Source of the DNA: Arenicola marina
Taxonomy: Eukaryota; Annelida; Polychaeta; Arenicolidae
Direction of reading: 5' to 3'
DNA: 64,000 bases
Assembly: GCA_964019135.1 (NCBI GenBank)
Contig: OZ025260.1
Coordinates: forward strand, 17,416,254 to 17,480,253
Made by a program: the position numbers and the translations under genes. The notes beneath the pieces were generated by a model. That model did not search any database, was not told the DNA's origin, and saw only the letters and a program-made list of their open reading frames with translations. Shown here one piece after another: positions 11,217 to 23,697 of the stretch (position 1 is the stretch's first letter; the number at the start of each line of letters is the position of its first letter).

Positions 11217-12430
11217 GTGAGCCCCAATCTCCGAAGTCTTGCGCCCGCTGTCAACTTTATTGCGGCTGCCTGAAGCGCCTCGTGAGGGGCCGGCCGTACC
11301 GACGAGGTGGCGAGTGGAGATTGCGCCTCAGTGTCCCCCCCTGGCGGCGGGTGGCGTTACTCTGCCGGTGAGACGAGGCTCCGTAATGGCTGTCGGCGTG
11401 GGAAAGTGAGGCATGACCCGCACTGCTGCCTCAGGACCACCGGGCCTGCAGGAGAAACAAGACACGATTAAAGTACGGAGGACTTTACCCTCGCGTCGAG
11501 CACCCAATGACGTCACACAACGCCATCTCGACTTCATTCGGTGCTCGCGGAGGGGCAGGGGGAGGGGGGTGGGGGTATGGGTAGAGAGAGGGAGATTTAT
11601 CGCTAAAGCGCACGTCTACATATATACATGAAGGTGTTACTACATGGTGGGTACGAACTACTTTGCGGAGGAGAAGTACGTTTGTCGGCGCTACTTTCAT
11701 TGCATCGATGATGATAAATCTTTCGTTAAGGTCCCATTTGGATGACGTTATTACATCTTGCAGGTGCGGTTAATTCCGAAAGTTTCCATGGCTTATTGGC
11801 GGACATGTTCTTTATGAAACTCTTCATCTTTTCCCCCGAAGTAATCTGAGAGAAAATGCCGTGAGTCGTGAGGACAAAACGTACTTCTGAGATTGGCACG
11901 CGTCAAACTCCTCGAGACCCGAGCGGCTATTAAGCCGTTTAAATCGCCCGTAAGTAAACACAGTTTTTTGACACTCGCCAGGAACCATATCAGTTGAGAT
12001 TGTGCAACCACTTAATGGGGAGCTCGCTCTCGGGACGGGAATTAGAATGGATTACCCCCAGAAAGTTTGCCCAGCACACATGATATCGCTCGACCCACAT
12101 AACCTCGCGGGGAGCGGCAGCATGGTCGAATGGACACGGTTCATCGTAATCCTTCGCGCGTCGCGTCGGGGCGCGCGTGAATCCATTTTTAAATTGACGG
12201 CTTACTCAACTTTAATGTTTGACATTTGCAGGCACGTCATAACTTTATTTAAGATTGCACTAAAGAGTAATAAAAAGGGGAAAGATGTCTTGGTTTTTCA
12301 GGATTTAAATTTAAGTTTTAAGTTAAAGTCAGGTATCGAGTAAGAAGCTAAGTTCTGTAAAAGAATGTGACGTATAATTCGGTAAGTATGTTATATATGA
12401 CTACTAGAGAAGGGACGAGGTCATCACGAT
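11217..12430. other. unique stretch between two minisatellites
   Basis: No gene is recognised. A consensus CRE-like TGACGTCA occurs at about 11508-11515. A 113-codon plus-strand frame at 12002-12343 has no recognisable domain and no supporting features. Confidence 0.5.
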
Positions 12431-12433
12431 CAC

Positions 12434-15400
12434 GGTGTGGGGTGTGGGAGGGGGGTAGCGGGTGTGTGGGGTGTGGGAGGGGGGCATCGGGTGAGTGGGG
12501 TGTGGGAGGGGGGCACCGGGTGTGTGGGGTGTGGGAGGGGGGCATCGGGTGTGTGGGGTGTGGGAGGGGGGCACCGGGTGTGTGGGGTGTGGGAGGGGGG
12601 CATCGGGTGTGTGGGGTGTGGGAGGGGGCATCGGGTGTGTGGGGTGTGGGAGGGGGGCACCGGGTGTGTGGGGTGTGGGAGGGGGGCATCGGGTGTGTGG
12701 GGTGTGGGAGGGGGTATCGGGTGTGGGAGGCGGGCACCGGGTGTGTGGGGTCTGGGAAGGGGGCATCGGGTGAGTGGGGGGTGGGAGGGGGGCACCGGGT
12801 GTGTGGGGTGTGGGAGGGGGGCATCGGGTGAGTGGGGTGTGGGAGGGGGGCACCGGGTGTGTGGGGTGTGGGAGGGGGGCACCGGGTGTGTGGGGTGTGG
12901 GAGGGGGGCATCGGGTGTGGGAGGCGGGCACCGGGTGTGTGGGGTGTGGGAGGGGGGCATCGGGTGTGTGGGGTGTGGGAGGGGGGCATTGGGTGTGTGG
13001 GGTGTGGGAGGGGGCATCGGGTGTGTGGGGTGTGGGAGGGGGTATCGGGTGTGGGAGGCGGGCACCGGGTGTGTGGGGTGTGGGAGGGGGGCATCGGGTG
13101 TGTGGGGTGTGGGAGGGGGGCATCGGGTGTGTGGGGTGTGGGAGGGGGGCATCGGGTGTGTGGGGTGTGGGAGGGGGCATCGGGTGTGTGGGGTGTGGGA
13201 GGGGGGCATCGGATGTGTGGGGTGTGGGAGGGGGCATCGGGTGTTTGGGGTGTGGGAGGGGGCATCGGGTGTGTGGGGTGTCGGAGGGGGCATCGGGTGT
13301 GTGGGGTGTGGGAGGGGGGCATCGGGTGTGTGGGGTGTGGGAGGGGGCATCGGGTGTGTGGGGTGTGGGAGGGGGTATCGGGTGTGGGAGGCGGGCACCG
13401 GGTGTGTGGGGTGTGGGAGGGGGGCATCGGGTGTGTGGGGTGTGGGAGGGGGGCATCGGGTGTGTGGGGTGTGGGAGGGGGCATCGGGTGTGTGGGGTGT
13501 GGGAGGGGGTATCGGGTGTGGGAGGCGGGCACCGGGTGTGTGGGGTGTGGGAGGGGGGCATCGGGTGTGTGGGGTGTGGGAGGGGGGCATCGGGTGTGTG
13601 GGGTGTGGGAGGGGGCATCGGGTGTGTGGGGTGTGGGAGGGGGGCATCGGGTGTGTGGGGTGTGGGATGGGGCATCGGGTGTGTGGGGTGTGGGATGGGG
13701 TATCGGGTGAGTGGGGTGTGGGAGGGGCATCGGGTGTGTGGGGTGTGGGAGGGGGGCACCGGGTGTGTGGGGTGTGGGAGGGGCATCGGGTGTGTGGGGT
13801 GTGGGAGGGGGCACCGGGTGTGTGGGGTGTGGGAGGGGGCATCGGGTGTGTGGGGTGTGGGAGGGAGGCATCGGGTGTGTGGGGTGTGGGGGGGGGGCAT
13901 CGGTTGTGTGGGGTGTGGGGGGGGGCATCGGGTGTGTGGGGTGTGGGAGGAGGGTATCGGGTGTGTGGGGTGTGGGAGGAGGGCATCGGGTGTGTGGGGT
14001 GTGGGAGGGGCATCGGGTGAGTGGGGTGTGGGAGGGGGGTATCGGGTGTGTGGGGTGTGGGAGGAGGGCATCGGGTGTGTGGGGTGTGGGAGGGGGCATC
14101 GGGTGTGTGGGGTGTGGGAGGAGGGCATCGGGTGTGTGGGGTGTGGGAGGGGGTATCGGGTGTGTGGGGTGTGGGAGGGGGCATCGGGTGTGTGGGGTGT
14201 GGGAGGGGGGCATCGGGTGTGTGGGGTGTGGGAGGGGGGCATCGGGTGTGTGGGGTGTGGGAGGGGGGCATTGGGTGTGTGGGGTGTGGGATGGGGCATC
14301 GGGTGTGTGGGGTGTGGGAGGGGGGCATCGGGTGTGTGGGGTGTGGGAGTGGGCATCGGGTGTGTGGGGGGTGGGAGGGGGTATCGGGTGTGGGAGGCGG
14401 GCATCGGGTGTGTGGGGTGTGGGAGGGGGGCATCAGGTGTGTGGGGTGTGGGAGGGGGGCATCGGGTGTGTGGGGTGTGGGAGGGGGGGCATCGGGTGTG
14501 TGGGGTGTGGGAGGGGGCATCGGGTGTGTGGTGTGTGGGAGGGGGTATCGGGTGTGTGGGGTGTGGGAGGGGGTATCGGGTGTGTGGGGTGTGGGAGGGG
14601 GGCATCGAGTGTGTGGGGTGTGAGAGGGGGTATCGGGTGTGTGGGGTGTGGGAGGAGGGTATCGGGTGTGTGGGGTGTGGGAGGAGGGCATCGGGTGTGT
14701 GGGGTGTGGGAGGGGGCATCGGGTGAGTGGGGTGTGGGAGTGGGGTATCGGGTGTGTGGGGTGTGGGAGGAGGGCATCGGGTGTGTGGGGTGTGGGAGGG
14801 GGCATCGGGTGTGTGGGGTGTGGGAGGAGGGCATCGGGTGTGTGGGGTGTGGGAGGGGGTATCGGGTGTGTGGGGTGTGGGAGGAGGGCATCGGGTGTGT
14901 GGGGTGTGGGAGGGGGCATCGGGTGAGTGGGGTGTGGGAGGGGGGTATCGGGTGTGTGGGGTGTGGAAGGAGGGCATCGGGTGTGTGGGGTGTGGGAGGG
15001 GGCATCGGGTGTGTGGGGTGTGGGAGGGGGGCACCGGGTGTGTGGGGTGTGGGAGGGGGCATCGGGTGTGTGGGGTGTGGGAGGGGGGCACCGGGTGTGT
15101 GGGGTGTGGGAGGGGGCATCGGGTGTGTGGGGTGTGGGAGGGGGGCACCGGGTGTGTGGGGTGTGGGAGGCGGGCATCGGGTGTGTGGGGTGTGGGAGGG
15201 GGGCATCAGGTGTGTGGGGTGTGGGAGGGGGGCATCGGGTGTGTGGGGTGTGGGAGGGGGGCATCGGGTGTGTGGGGTGTGGGAGGGGGCATCGGGTGTG
15301 TGGTGTGTGGGAGGGGGTATCGGGTGTGTGGGGTGTGGGAGGGGGTATCGGGTGTGTGGTGTGTGGGAGGGGGTATCGGGTGTGTGGGGTGTGGGAGGGG

Positions 15401-18400
15401 GTATCGGGTGTGTGGGGTGTGGGAGGGGGGCATCGAGTGTGTGGGGTGTGAGAGGGGTATCGGGTGTGTGGGGTGTGGGGGGGGGCATCGGTTGTGTGGG
15501 GTGTGGGAGGGGGGCATCGGGTGTGTGGGGTGTGAGAGGGGCGCATCGGGTGTGTGGGGTGTGGGGGGGCATCAGGTGTGTGGGGTGTGGAAGGGGGCAT
15601 CGGGTGTGTGGGGTGTGGGAGGGGGCATCGGGTGTGTAGGGTGTGGGAGGGAGGCATCGGGTGTGTGGGGTGTGGGGGGGGGGGCATCGGTTGTGTGGGG
15701 TGTGGGAGGGGGCATCGGGTGTGTGGGGTGTGGGAGGGGGGCATCGGGTGTGTGGGGTGTGGGAGGGGGCATCGGGTGTGTGGGGTGTGGGAGGGGGGCA
15801 TCGGGTGTGTGGGGTGTGGGAGGGGGCATCGGGTGTGTGGGGTGTGGGAGGGGGGCATCGGGTGTGTGGGGTGTGGGAGGGGGCATCGGGTGTGTGGGGT
15901 GTGGGAGGGGGGCATCGGGTGTGTGGGGTGTGGGAGGGGGGCATCGGGTGTGTGGGGTGTGGGAGGGGCATCGGGTGTGTGGGGTGTGGGAGGCGGGCAT
16001 CGGGTGTGTGGGGTGTGGGAGGGGGCATCGGGTGTGTGGGGTGTGGGAGGGGGGCATCGGGTGTGTGGGGTGTGGGAGGGGGCATCGGGTGTGTGGGGTG
16101 TGGGAGGGGGGCATCGGGTGTGTGGGGTGTGGGAGTGGGCATCGGGTGTGTGGGGGGTGGGAGGGGGTATCGGGTGTGGGAGGGGGCATCGGGTGTGTGG
16201 TGTGTGGGAGGGGGTATCGGGTGTGTGGGGTGTGGGAGGGGGTATCGGGTGTGTGGGGTGTGGGAGGGGGGCATCGAGTGTGTGGGGTGTGAGAGGGGGT
16301 ATCGGGTGTGTGGGGTGTGGGAGGAGGGTATCGGGTGTGTGGGGTGTGGGAGGAGGGCATCGGGTGTGTGGGGTGTGGGAGGGGGCATCGGGTGAGTGGG
16401 GTGTGGGAGTGGGGTATCGGGTGTGTGGGGTGTGGGAGGAGGGCATCGGGTGTGTGGGGTGTGGGAGGGGGCATCGGGTGTGTGGGGTGTGGGAGGAGGG
16501 CATCGGGTGTGTGGGGTGTGGGAGGGGGTATCGGGTGTGTGGGGTGTGGGAGGAGGGCATCGGGTGTGTGGGGTGTGGGAGGGGGCATCGGGTGAGTGGG
16601 GTGTGGGAGGGGGGTATCGGGTGTGTGGGGTGTGGAAGGAGGGCATCGGGTGTGTGGGGTGTGGGAGGGGGCATCGGGTGTGTGGGGTGTGGGAGGGGGG
16701 CACCGGGTGTGTGGGGTGTGGGAGGGGGCATCGGGTGTGTGGGGTGTGGGAGGGGGGCACCGGGTGTGTGGGGTGTGGGAGGGGGCATCGGGTGTGTGGG
16801 GTGTGGGAGAGGGGGGCACCGGGTGTGTGGGGTGTGGGAGGCGGGCATCGGGTGTGTGGGGTGTGGGAGGGGGGCATCAGGTGTGTGGGGTGTGGGAGGG
16901 GGGCATCGGGTGTGTGGGGTGTGGGAGGGGGGCATCGGGTGTGTGGGGTGTGGGAGGGGGCATCGGGTGTGTGGTGTGTGGGAGGGGGTATCGGGTGTGT
17001 GGGGTGTGGGAGGGGGTATCGGGTGTGTGGTGTGTGGGAGGGGGTATCGGGTGTGTGGGGTGTGGGAGGGGGTATCGGGTGTGTGGGGTGTGGGGGGGGG
17101 CATCGGTTGTGTGGGGTGTGGGAGGGGGGCATCGGGTGTGTGGGGTGTGAGAGGGGCGCATCGGGTGTGTGGGGTGTGGGGGGGCATCAGGTGTGTGGGG
17201 TGTGGGAGGGGGCATCGGGTGTGTGGGGTGTGGGAGGGGGCATCGGGTGTGTAGGGTGTGGGAGGGAGGCATCGGGTGTGTGGGGTGTGGGGGGGGGCAT
17301 CGGTTGTGTGGGGTGTGGGGGGGGGCATCGGGTGTGTGGGGTGTGGGAGGAGGGTATCGGGTGTGTGGGGTGTGGGAGGAGGGCATCGGGTGTGTGGGGT
17401 GTGGGAGGGGCATCGGGTGAGTGGGGTGTGGGAGGGGGGTATCGGGTGTGTGGGGTGTGGGAGGAGGGCATCGGGTGTGTGGGGTGTGGGAGGGGGCATC
17501 GGGTGTGTGGGGTGTGGGAGGAGGGCATCGGGTGTGTGGGGTGTGGGAGGGGGTATCGGGTGTGTGGGGTGTGGGAGGGGGCATCGGGTGTGTGGGGTGT
17601 GGGAGGGGGGCATCGGGTGTGTGGGGTGTGGGAGGGGGGCATCGGGTGTGTGGGGTGTGGGAGGGGGGCATTGGGTGTGTGGGGTGTGGGATGGGGCATC
17701 GGGTGTGTGGGGTGTGGGAGGGGGGCATCGGGTGTGTGGGGTGTGGGAGGGGGTCATCGGGTGTGTGGGGTGTGGGAGGGGGGCATCGGGTGAGTGGAGT
17801 GTGGGAGGGGGCATCGGGTGTGTGGGGTGTGGGAGGGGGGCATCGGGTGTGTGGGGTGTGGGAGGGGCGCATCGGGTGTGTGGGGTGTGGGGGGGGGCAT
17901 CAGGTGTGTGGGGTGTGGGAGGGGGGCATCAGGTGTGTGGGGTGTGGGAGGGGGCATCGGGTGTGTGGGGTGTGGGAGGGAGGCATCGGGTGTGTGGGGT
18001 GTGGGGGGGGGCATCGGGTGTGTGGGGTGTGGGAGGGGGGCATCGGGTGTCTGGGGTGTGGGAGGGGCATCGGGTGTGTGGGGTGTGGGAGGGAGGTATC
18101 GGGTGTGTGGGTGTGGGAGGGGGGCATCGGGTGAGTGGGGTGTGGGAGGGAGGTATCGGGTGAGTGGGGTGTGGGAGGGAGGTATCGGGTGTGTGGGTGT
18201 GGGAGGGGGGCATCGGGTGAGTGGGGTGTGGGAGGGGGGCATCGGGTGTGTGGGGTGTGGGGGGGGGGCATCGGGTGTGTGGGGTGTGGGAGGGGCGCAT
18301 CGGGTGTGTGGGGTGTGGGGGGGGGCATCAGGTGTGTGGGGTGTGGGAGGGGGCATCGGGTGTGTGGGGTGTGGGAGGGGGGCATCGGGTGTGTGGGGTG

Positions 18401-19252
18401 TGAGAGGGGCGCATCGGGTGTGTGGGGTGTGGGGGGGGGCATCAGGTGTGTGGGGTGTGGGAGGGGGCATCGGGTGTGTGGGGTGTGGGAGGGGGCATCG
18501 GGTGTGTAGGGTGTGGGAGGGAGGCATCGGGTGTGTGGGGTGTGGGGGGGGGGCATCGGTTGTGTGGGGTGTGGGGGGGGGGCATCGGGTGTGTGGGGTC
18601 TGGGAGGGGGGCATCGGGTGTCTGGGGTGTGGGAGGGGGGCATCGGGTGTGTGGGGTGTGGGAGGGGGGCATCGGGTGTGTGGGGTGTGGAAGGGGGTAT
18701 CGGATGTGTGGGGTGTGGGAGGGAGGCATCGGGTGAGTGGGGTGTGGGAGGGGCATCGGGTGTGTGGGGTGTGGGAGGGAGGTATCGGGTGTGTGGGTGT
18801 GGGAGGGGGGCATCGGGTGAGTGGGGTGTGGGAGGGAGGTATCGGGTGAGTGGGGTGTGGGAGGGAGGTATCGGGTGTGTGGGTGTGGGAGGGGGGCATC
18901 GCGTGAGTGGGGTGTGGGAGGGAGGTATCGGGTGAGTGGGGTGTGGGAGGGAGGTATCGGGTGTGTGGGTGTGGGAGGGGGGCATGGGTGTGTGGGGTGT
19001 GGGAGGGGGGCATCGGGTGTGGGAGGGGGGCATCGGGTGTGTGGGGTGTGGGAGGGGTGTGGGAGGGAGGTATCGGGTGTGTGGGTGTGGGAAGGGGGTA
19101 TCGGGTGAGTGGGGTGTGGGAGGGGGGCATCGGGTGTGTGGGGCGTGGGAGGGGGGCATCGGGTGTGTGGGGTGTGGGAGGGAGGTATCGGGTGAGTGGG
19201 GTGTGGGAGGGAGGTATCGGGTGTGTGGGGTGTGGGAGGGGGGCATCAGGTG
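12434..19252. repeat. 6.8-kb G-rich minisatellite, 28-29 bp unit, about 240 copies
   Basis: Each unit starts with CATC (or CACC, TATC) and continues with four G-runs separated by TGTGT, TGT and A. Unit length is 28 or 29 bp depending on the last G-run (extremes about 25-31). Variants (CACC, TATC, GAGTG for GTGTG, GAGGAGGG, CATCGAGTG) mark blocks, and some blocks are duplicated over 1-3 kb inside the array. The right end (after about 18,060) is enriched for variants with a single GTGTGGGTGTGGG. No unit contains a stop codon in any minus-strand frame, which explains minus-strand open frames up to 1,794 codons rich in PTPHTPDAP. The plus strand is the G-rich strand throughout. Confidence 0.97.
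14465..17090. repeat. higher-order duplication inside the G-rich array
   Basis: A block of about 0.95 kb starting near 14,465 recurs about 1,669 bp downstream, starting near 16,134. Rare-variant landmarks keep the same order and spacing (14,639/16,308; 14,727/16,396; 14,927/16,596). Another block near 13,860-14,300 recurs about 3,400 bp downstream near 17,260-17,700. This implies segmental copying of many units at once, not only unit-by-unit slippage. Confidence 0.8.
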
Positions 19253-20518
19253 GGTAGGTTGAGGGTGAGGGCTAGGATATAACGCCGTCGGTAGGCCGCG
19301 GGTTGAAACCACTTCTGCCCAACTATCCTTTAAAGATGGCGAAGGTTGTTTTTCACCAACCAACGAATCGACAAACCTGCCCAGAGGAGCAATACCCCCT
19401 CTTAGTAATCTTCAGTTTCTTTTGCTGCAGCACCAGCCAGTTATCCACTGCGCTAGGCCTTGCTGCACTCAGGTACACGTCAAGGCTCATTTTATTTCCC
19501 TACTAACATTTGCTTCCTTCAGCTTTCCTGATATCTTTCTGTTAAAGCAGCCTACTTACATGCGCCATCTTAGATTTTTTACATTTTAGAATCAAGTCTA
19601 AAAGTATCTCAAAATTATGATGCATATGTTTTATATATCTTTGAGTCTGTAAAACAACAGTTTCCACGTAAAACTGCGCGGTTTATTTATATCGCGAGCG
19701 GACGTCCTAGCGAGCCGCGGTCGACATCACACAGAATACCGAACAGCGAACAGGCGCGCAGGGATATAAAGCCGGCCACCAACTTCTGCTCCGGTGAACA
19801 GATTTGCTTCTCTCCGGATAGCCCACAGGCTTTCAGGATTTAAATTCAAGGCAGAATATACTTATTTGATATGGAGAAGAGGTTGGTAATACAAATATTA
19901 GCAGAACATATTATTTTAAGATTAATGCCACTAATATTATAAGCAGTAATTCAAATTCATTGATATATATTAGGGTATGAAAATACTACTCATATGGAAC
20001 ACAACTGCGCAAAACAATAATTTTATCCAATGCGACCTGGAACAGCATGCCAATACATGCAAAAGTCATATTCCAAATATATCGAAATATATGGTACACA
20101 GATATTCTATTACCTCTATCTTTCATTGTAACAAAAATGTTTTCACATGGAAACTTATTGATAGCCCCTTCCTCCTGTGATTTTGCATCGATGAACAAAT
20201 TATTTTGTTTACGTAAAGTTGGCTGAGCGTTTCTGGAAAACTGGACTAATACCAAGTTTGCTCCATACACGCCCTATAAAAGTTGGCGTTCTCTTTGGGA
20301 TACCGTTCGCTTCTGATGTATACATTAAATGCAATCGTATTATGTGCGTAATGGTACGTTTACGGCTCAAATATCAATGGAAAAAATCTATCCATTTCCA
20401 AAAAGTTTTCATCGAATAAATTTAATTAGGTTTAGTTAGAGTATCTCGTGGGAAAACGATTGTGAAAATACAGTAACGTTAGAGCTCTTATATCAAGCAA
20501 TGTGAAAACATACACAGG
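19253..20518. other. unique stretch with a possible tRNA-like SINE remnant on the minus strand
   Basis: Read on the minus strand, about 19,441-19,462 gives TAGCGCAGTGGATAACTGGC, which resembles a tRNA box A. About 19,305 gives GGTTTCAACCC, which resembles a box B. Their distance of about 150 bases is too long for a tRNA, so at most this is a decayed SINE or a chance pair. The rest is A+T-rich and holds no recognisable gene. Confidence 0.35.
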
Positions 20519-20630
20519 GGGGTGGATGGTATGGGGGGGGGTGGTATGCGGGGGTGGATGGTATGGGGGGTGGTATGGGGGGGGGATGGTATGGGGTGTG
20601 GATGGTATGGGTGGTGGATGGTAAGGGACA
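20519..20630. repeat. short G-rich tandem repeat (GGATGGTATGGGG type)
   Basis: About seven irregular copies of a GGATGGTATGGGGG-like unit, variable in G-run length. Confidence 0.85.
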
Positions 20631-21007
20631 GGGTGAGTCTAACCCTTGAGAAGTCTTCCCCCATAGCGTTGTCCTCAGACAGCAGATGGTGCGCGCCGCC
20701 TGGCGAAGAGCGGTGACAACGCCATTAACCTCGCTTCGGTCGCGGAATGAGGTCAGGACAAGAAAAACAGTTCGGTTATTGCGTCAAGATTTATTAAAAT
20801 GCCATCAAGTTGGCGATAAAACGAGACTGTCCGCCTTGTGTTCTTTAAGGGCGTGGGACGGAGGAGGTCTGGGCCGTTGTCATGGAAACGGCTCTCAGAG
20901 GGGGGTCTCGTGGTCAATGCTTCCTTACAAATTCACCCTTACATCCACCACAAACCCACGAGGAAAAGAACACCATAAATACTGGCGACATATGGGTCCC
21001 AGTGAGG
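20631..21007. other. unique stretch, nothing recognised
   Basis: It separates the short G-rich repeat from the 34-bp array. A 110-codon plus-strand frame crosses it without recognisable motifs. Confidence 0.5.
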
Positions 21008-23252
21008 ATAGTGTATAAGTACACACCATACGCAATCAAGGACAGTGTATCAGTATACACCATACGCTATCAAGGACAGTGTATCAGTATGCACCATACG
21101 CTATCAAGGACAGTGTATCAGTATACACCATACGCTATCAAGGAGAGTGTATAAGTATACACCATACGCTATCAAGGACAGTGTATCAGTATACACCATA
21201 CGCTATCAAGGACAGTGTATAAGTATACACCATACGCTATCAAGGACAGTGTATCAGTATACACCATACGCTATCAAGGACAGTGTATAAGTATACACCA
21301 TACGCTATCAAGGACAGTGTATCAGTATACACCATACGCTATCAAGGACAGTGTATCAGTATGCACCATACGCTATCAAGGACAGTGTATAAGTATACAC
21401 CATACGCTATCAAGGACAGTGTATCAGTATACACCATACGCTATCAAGGACAGTGTATCAGTATACACCATACGCTATCAAGGACAGTGTATAAGTATAC
21501 ACCATACGCTATCAAGGACAGTGTATCAGTATACACCATACGCTATCAAGGACAGTGTATAAGTATACACCATACGCTATCAAGGACAGTGTATCAGTAT
21601 ACACCATACGCTATCAAGGACAGTGTATCAGTATACACCATACGCTATCAAGGACAGTGTATAAGTATACACCATACGCTATCAAGGACAGTGTATCAGT
21701 ATACACCATACGCTATCAAGGACAGTGTATCAGTATACACCATACGCTATCAAGGACAGTGTATAAGTATACACCATACGCTATCAAGGACAGTGTATCA
21801 GTATACACCATACGCTATCAAGGACAGTGTATAAGTATACACCATACGCTATCAAGGACAGTGTATCAGTATACACCATACGCTATCAAGGACAGTGTAT
21901 CAGTATACACCATACGCTATCAAGGACAGTGTATCAGTATACACCATACGCTATCAAGGACAGTGTATAAGTATACACCATACGCTATCAAGGACAGTGT
22001 ATTAGTATACACCATACGCTGTCAAGGACAGTGTATAAGTACACACCATACGCTGTCAAGGACAGTGTATAAGTACACACCATACGCTGTCAAGGACAGT
22101 GTATAAGTACACACCATACGCTATCAAGGACAGTGTATCAGTATACACCATACGCTATCAAGGACAGTGTATAAGTATACACCATACGCTGTCAAGGACA
22201 GTGTATAAGTACACACCATACGCTGTCAAGGACAGTGTACAAGTACACACCATACGCTATCAAGGACAGTGTATCAGTATACACCATACGCTATCAAGGA
22301 CAGTGTAAAAGTATACACCATACGCTATCAAGGACAGTGTATAAGTATACACCATACGCTATCAAGGACAGTGTATCAGTATACACCATACGCTGTCAAG
22401 GACAGTGTATAAGTATACACCATACGCTATCAAGGACAGTGTATAAGTATACACCATACGCTATCAAGGACAGTGGATCAGTATACACCATACGCTGTCA
22501 AGGACAGTGGATCAGTATACACCATACGCTGTCAAGGACAGTGTATACGCATTCACCATACGCTATCAAGGACAGTGTATCAGTATACACCATACGCTGT
22601 CAAGGATAGTGTATCAGTACACACCATACGCTATCAAGGACAGTGTATAAGTACACACCATACGCTATCAAGGACAGTGGATCAGTATACACTATACGCT
22701 ATCAAGGACAGTGTATCAGTATACACCATACGCTATCAAGGACAGTGGATCAGTATACACCATACGCTGTCAAGGACAGTGTATAAGCATACACCATACG
22801 CTATCAAGGACAGTGTATCAGTATACACCATACGCTGTCAAGGATAGTGTATCAGTACACACCATACGCTATCAAGGACAGTGTATAAGTACACACCATG
22901 CACTATCAAGGACAGTGGATCAGTATACACTATACGCTATCAAGGACAGTGTATCAGTATACACCATACGCTATCAAGGACAGTGTATCAGTATACACCA
23001 TACGCGATCAAGGACAGTGTATAAGCATACACCATACGCTATCAAGGACAGTGTATCAGTATACACCATACGCTGTCAAGGATAGTGTATAATTATACAC
23101 CATACGCTATCAAGGACAGTGTATCAGTATACACCATACGCTATCAAGAATAATGTATAAGTATACACCATACGCTTTCAAGGACAGTGTATAAGTACAC
23201 ACCATGGGCTATCAAGGACAGTGTATAAGTATACACTATACGCTGTCAAGGA
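21008..23252. repeat. 34-bp minisatellite, about 66 copies
   Basis: The unit contains CAGTGTATCAGTATAC followed by ACCATACGCTATCAAGGA. The main variants are TATAAG for TATCAG, GTACAC for GTATAC and CTGTCAAGG for CTATCAAGG. In the first half, repeated patterns return after 272 bp (8 units). From about 22,235 they return after 238 bp (7 units; 22,235, 22,473, 22,711). The last few units (after about 23,090) are the most diverged. The unit lacks stops in its three-frame cycle, so it generates 34-residue periodic open frames that are not genes. Confidence 0.96.
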
Positions 23253-23428
23253 CGTTAGATTATGAACGAAGTCTCTCACAAGTTGCATATATTATAGAGG
23301 TCAGCCGATGATGACCTTACTTGTGATCCTCCCCCTGGCCCCTCCTAAAGACACCCGACCCGCCCACACACAGACACGCCCTGTGACAGCCTCCCGTGCC
23401 ATGTCCTCTACTCCTGAAGAGCGGGGCC
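23253..23428. repeat. G+C-rich dispersed repeat fragment
   Basis: About 70 bases here (roughly 23,345-23,415), with CCGCCCACACACAGACACGC and TGTGACAGCC, are nearly identical to about 31,205-31,272 on the same strand. The function is unknown. In this copy it sits directly upstream of the tRNA-like SINE head. Confidence 0.7.
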
Positions 23429-23615
23429 GCCCCGATAGCTCAGTGGACTAGAGCGCTCTGGTCACCTGAGAGCCTAACGGCACATGGATTGATGGTTCCA
23501 CGGGCACTCGGTTCGTGAGATAGAAGTCCTACGGCCTGTGTATATACCCTATATATAACAAGAGGGTAAGGAAGCTCTGAGGCTCAAACCAAAACACCAA
23601 AATATTAAAGGCTTA
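23429..23615 (+). mobile_element. tRNA-derived SINE (plus-strand copy)
   Basis: It begins with GCCCCGATAGCTCAGTGG, a clear tRNA box A, followed by ACTAGAGCGCTCTGG as in a tRNA D-arm/anticodon region. A box-B-like GATGGTTCCA follows near 23,491. The body from about 23,498 to 23,606 is shared, inverted, with the minus-strand copy at 23,698-23,960. The head cannot fold as a full tRNA with paired acceptor ends, so this is a SINE and not a tRNA gene. Pol III would transcribe an intact copy, and mobilisation would depend on a LINE. Confidence 0.7.
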
Positions 23616-23697
23616 TTTTAGCCTTAAATGATGCTGTCACAATAAAACCTGGGTTTCTTCAGATGCTACACAGTCAAGTTATGGTAAAACATTTTTT

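Noticed and set aside
12434-19252. Telomeric repeat tract
   Set aside because: The unit is G-rich with TG steps but contains no TTAGGG-type telomere motif, and it is internal with unique sequence on both sides.
12430-19363. Giant minus-strand open frames (up to 1,794 codons, PTPHTPDAP-rich) and plus-strand GCGRGASGVWGVGGG frames
   Set aside because: The 28-29 bp repeat has no minus-strand stop codon in any frame, so frames stay open even when unit length changes. Several frames are open at once and translations are pure repeat. No start context, splice structure or domain supports a gene.
21008-23100. Periodic 34-residue open frames in the 34-bp array
   Set aside because: Three 34-bp units cycle through all frames without a stop, giving identical peptides in different frames; this is a property of the repeat.
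23429-23510. Functional tRNA gene
   Set aside because: Box A is good, but the acceptor and T arms do not fold, and the body is shared with an inverted copy as in a SINE.
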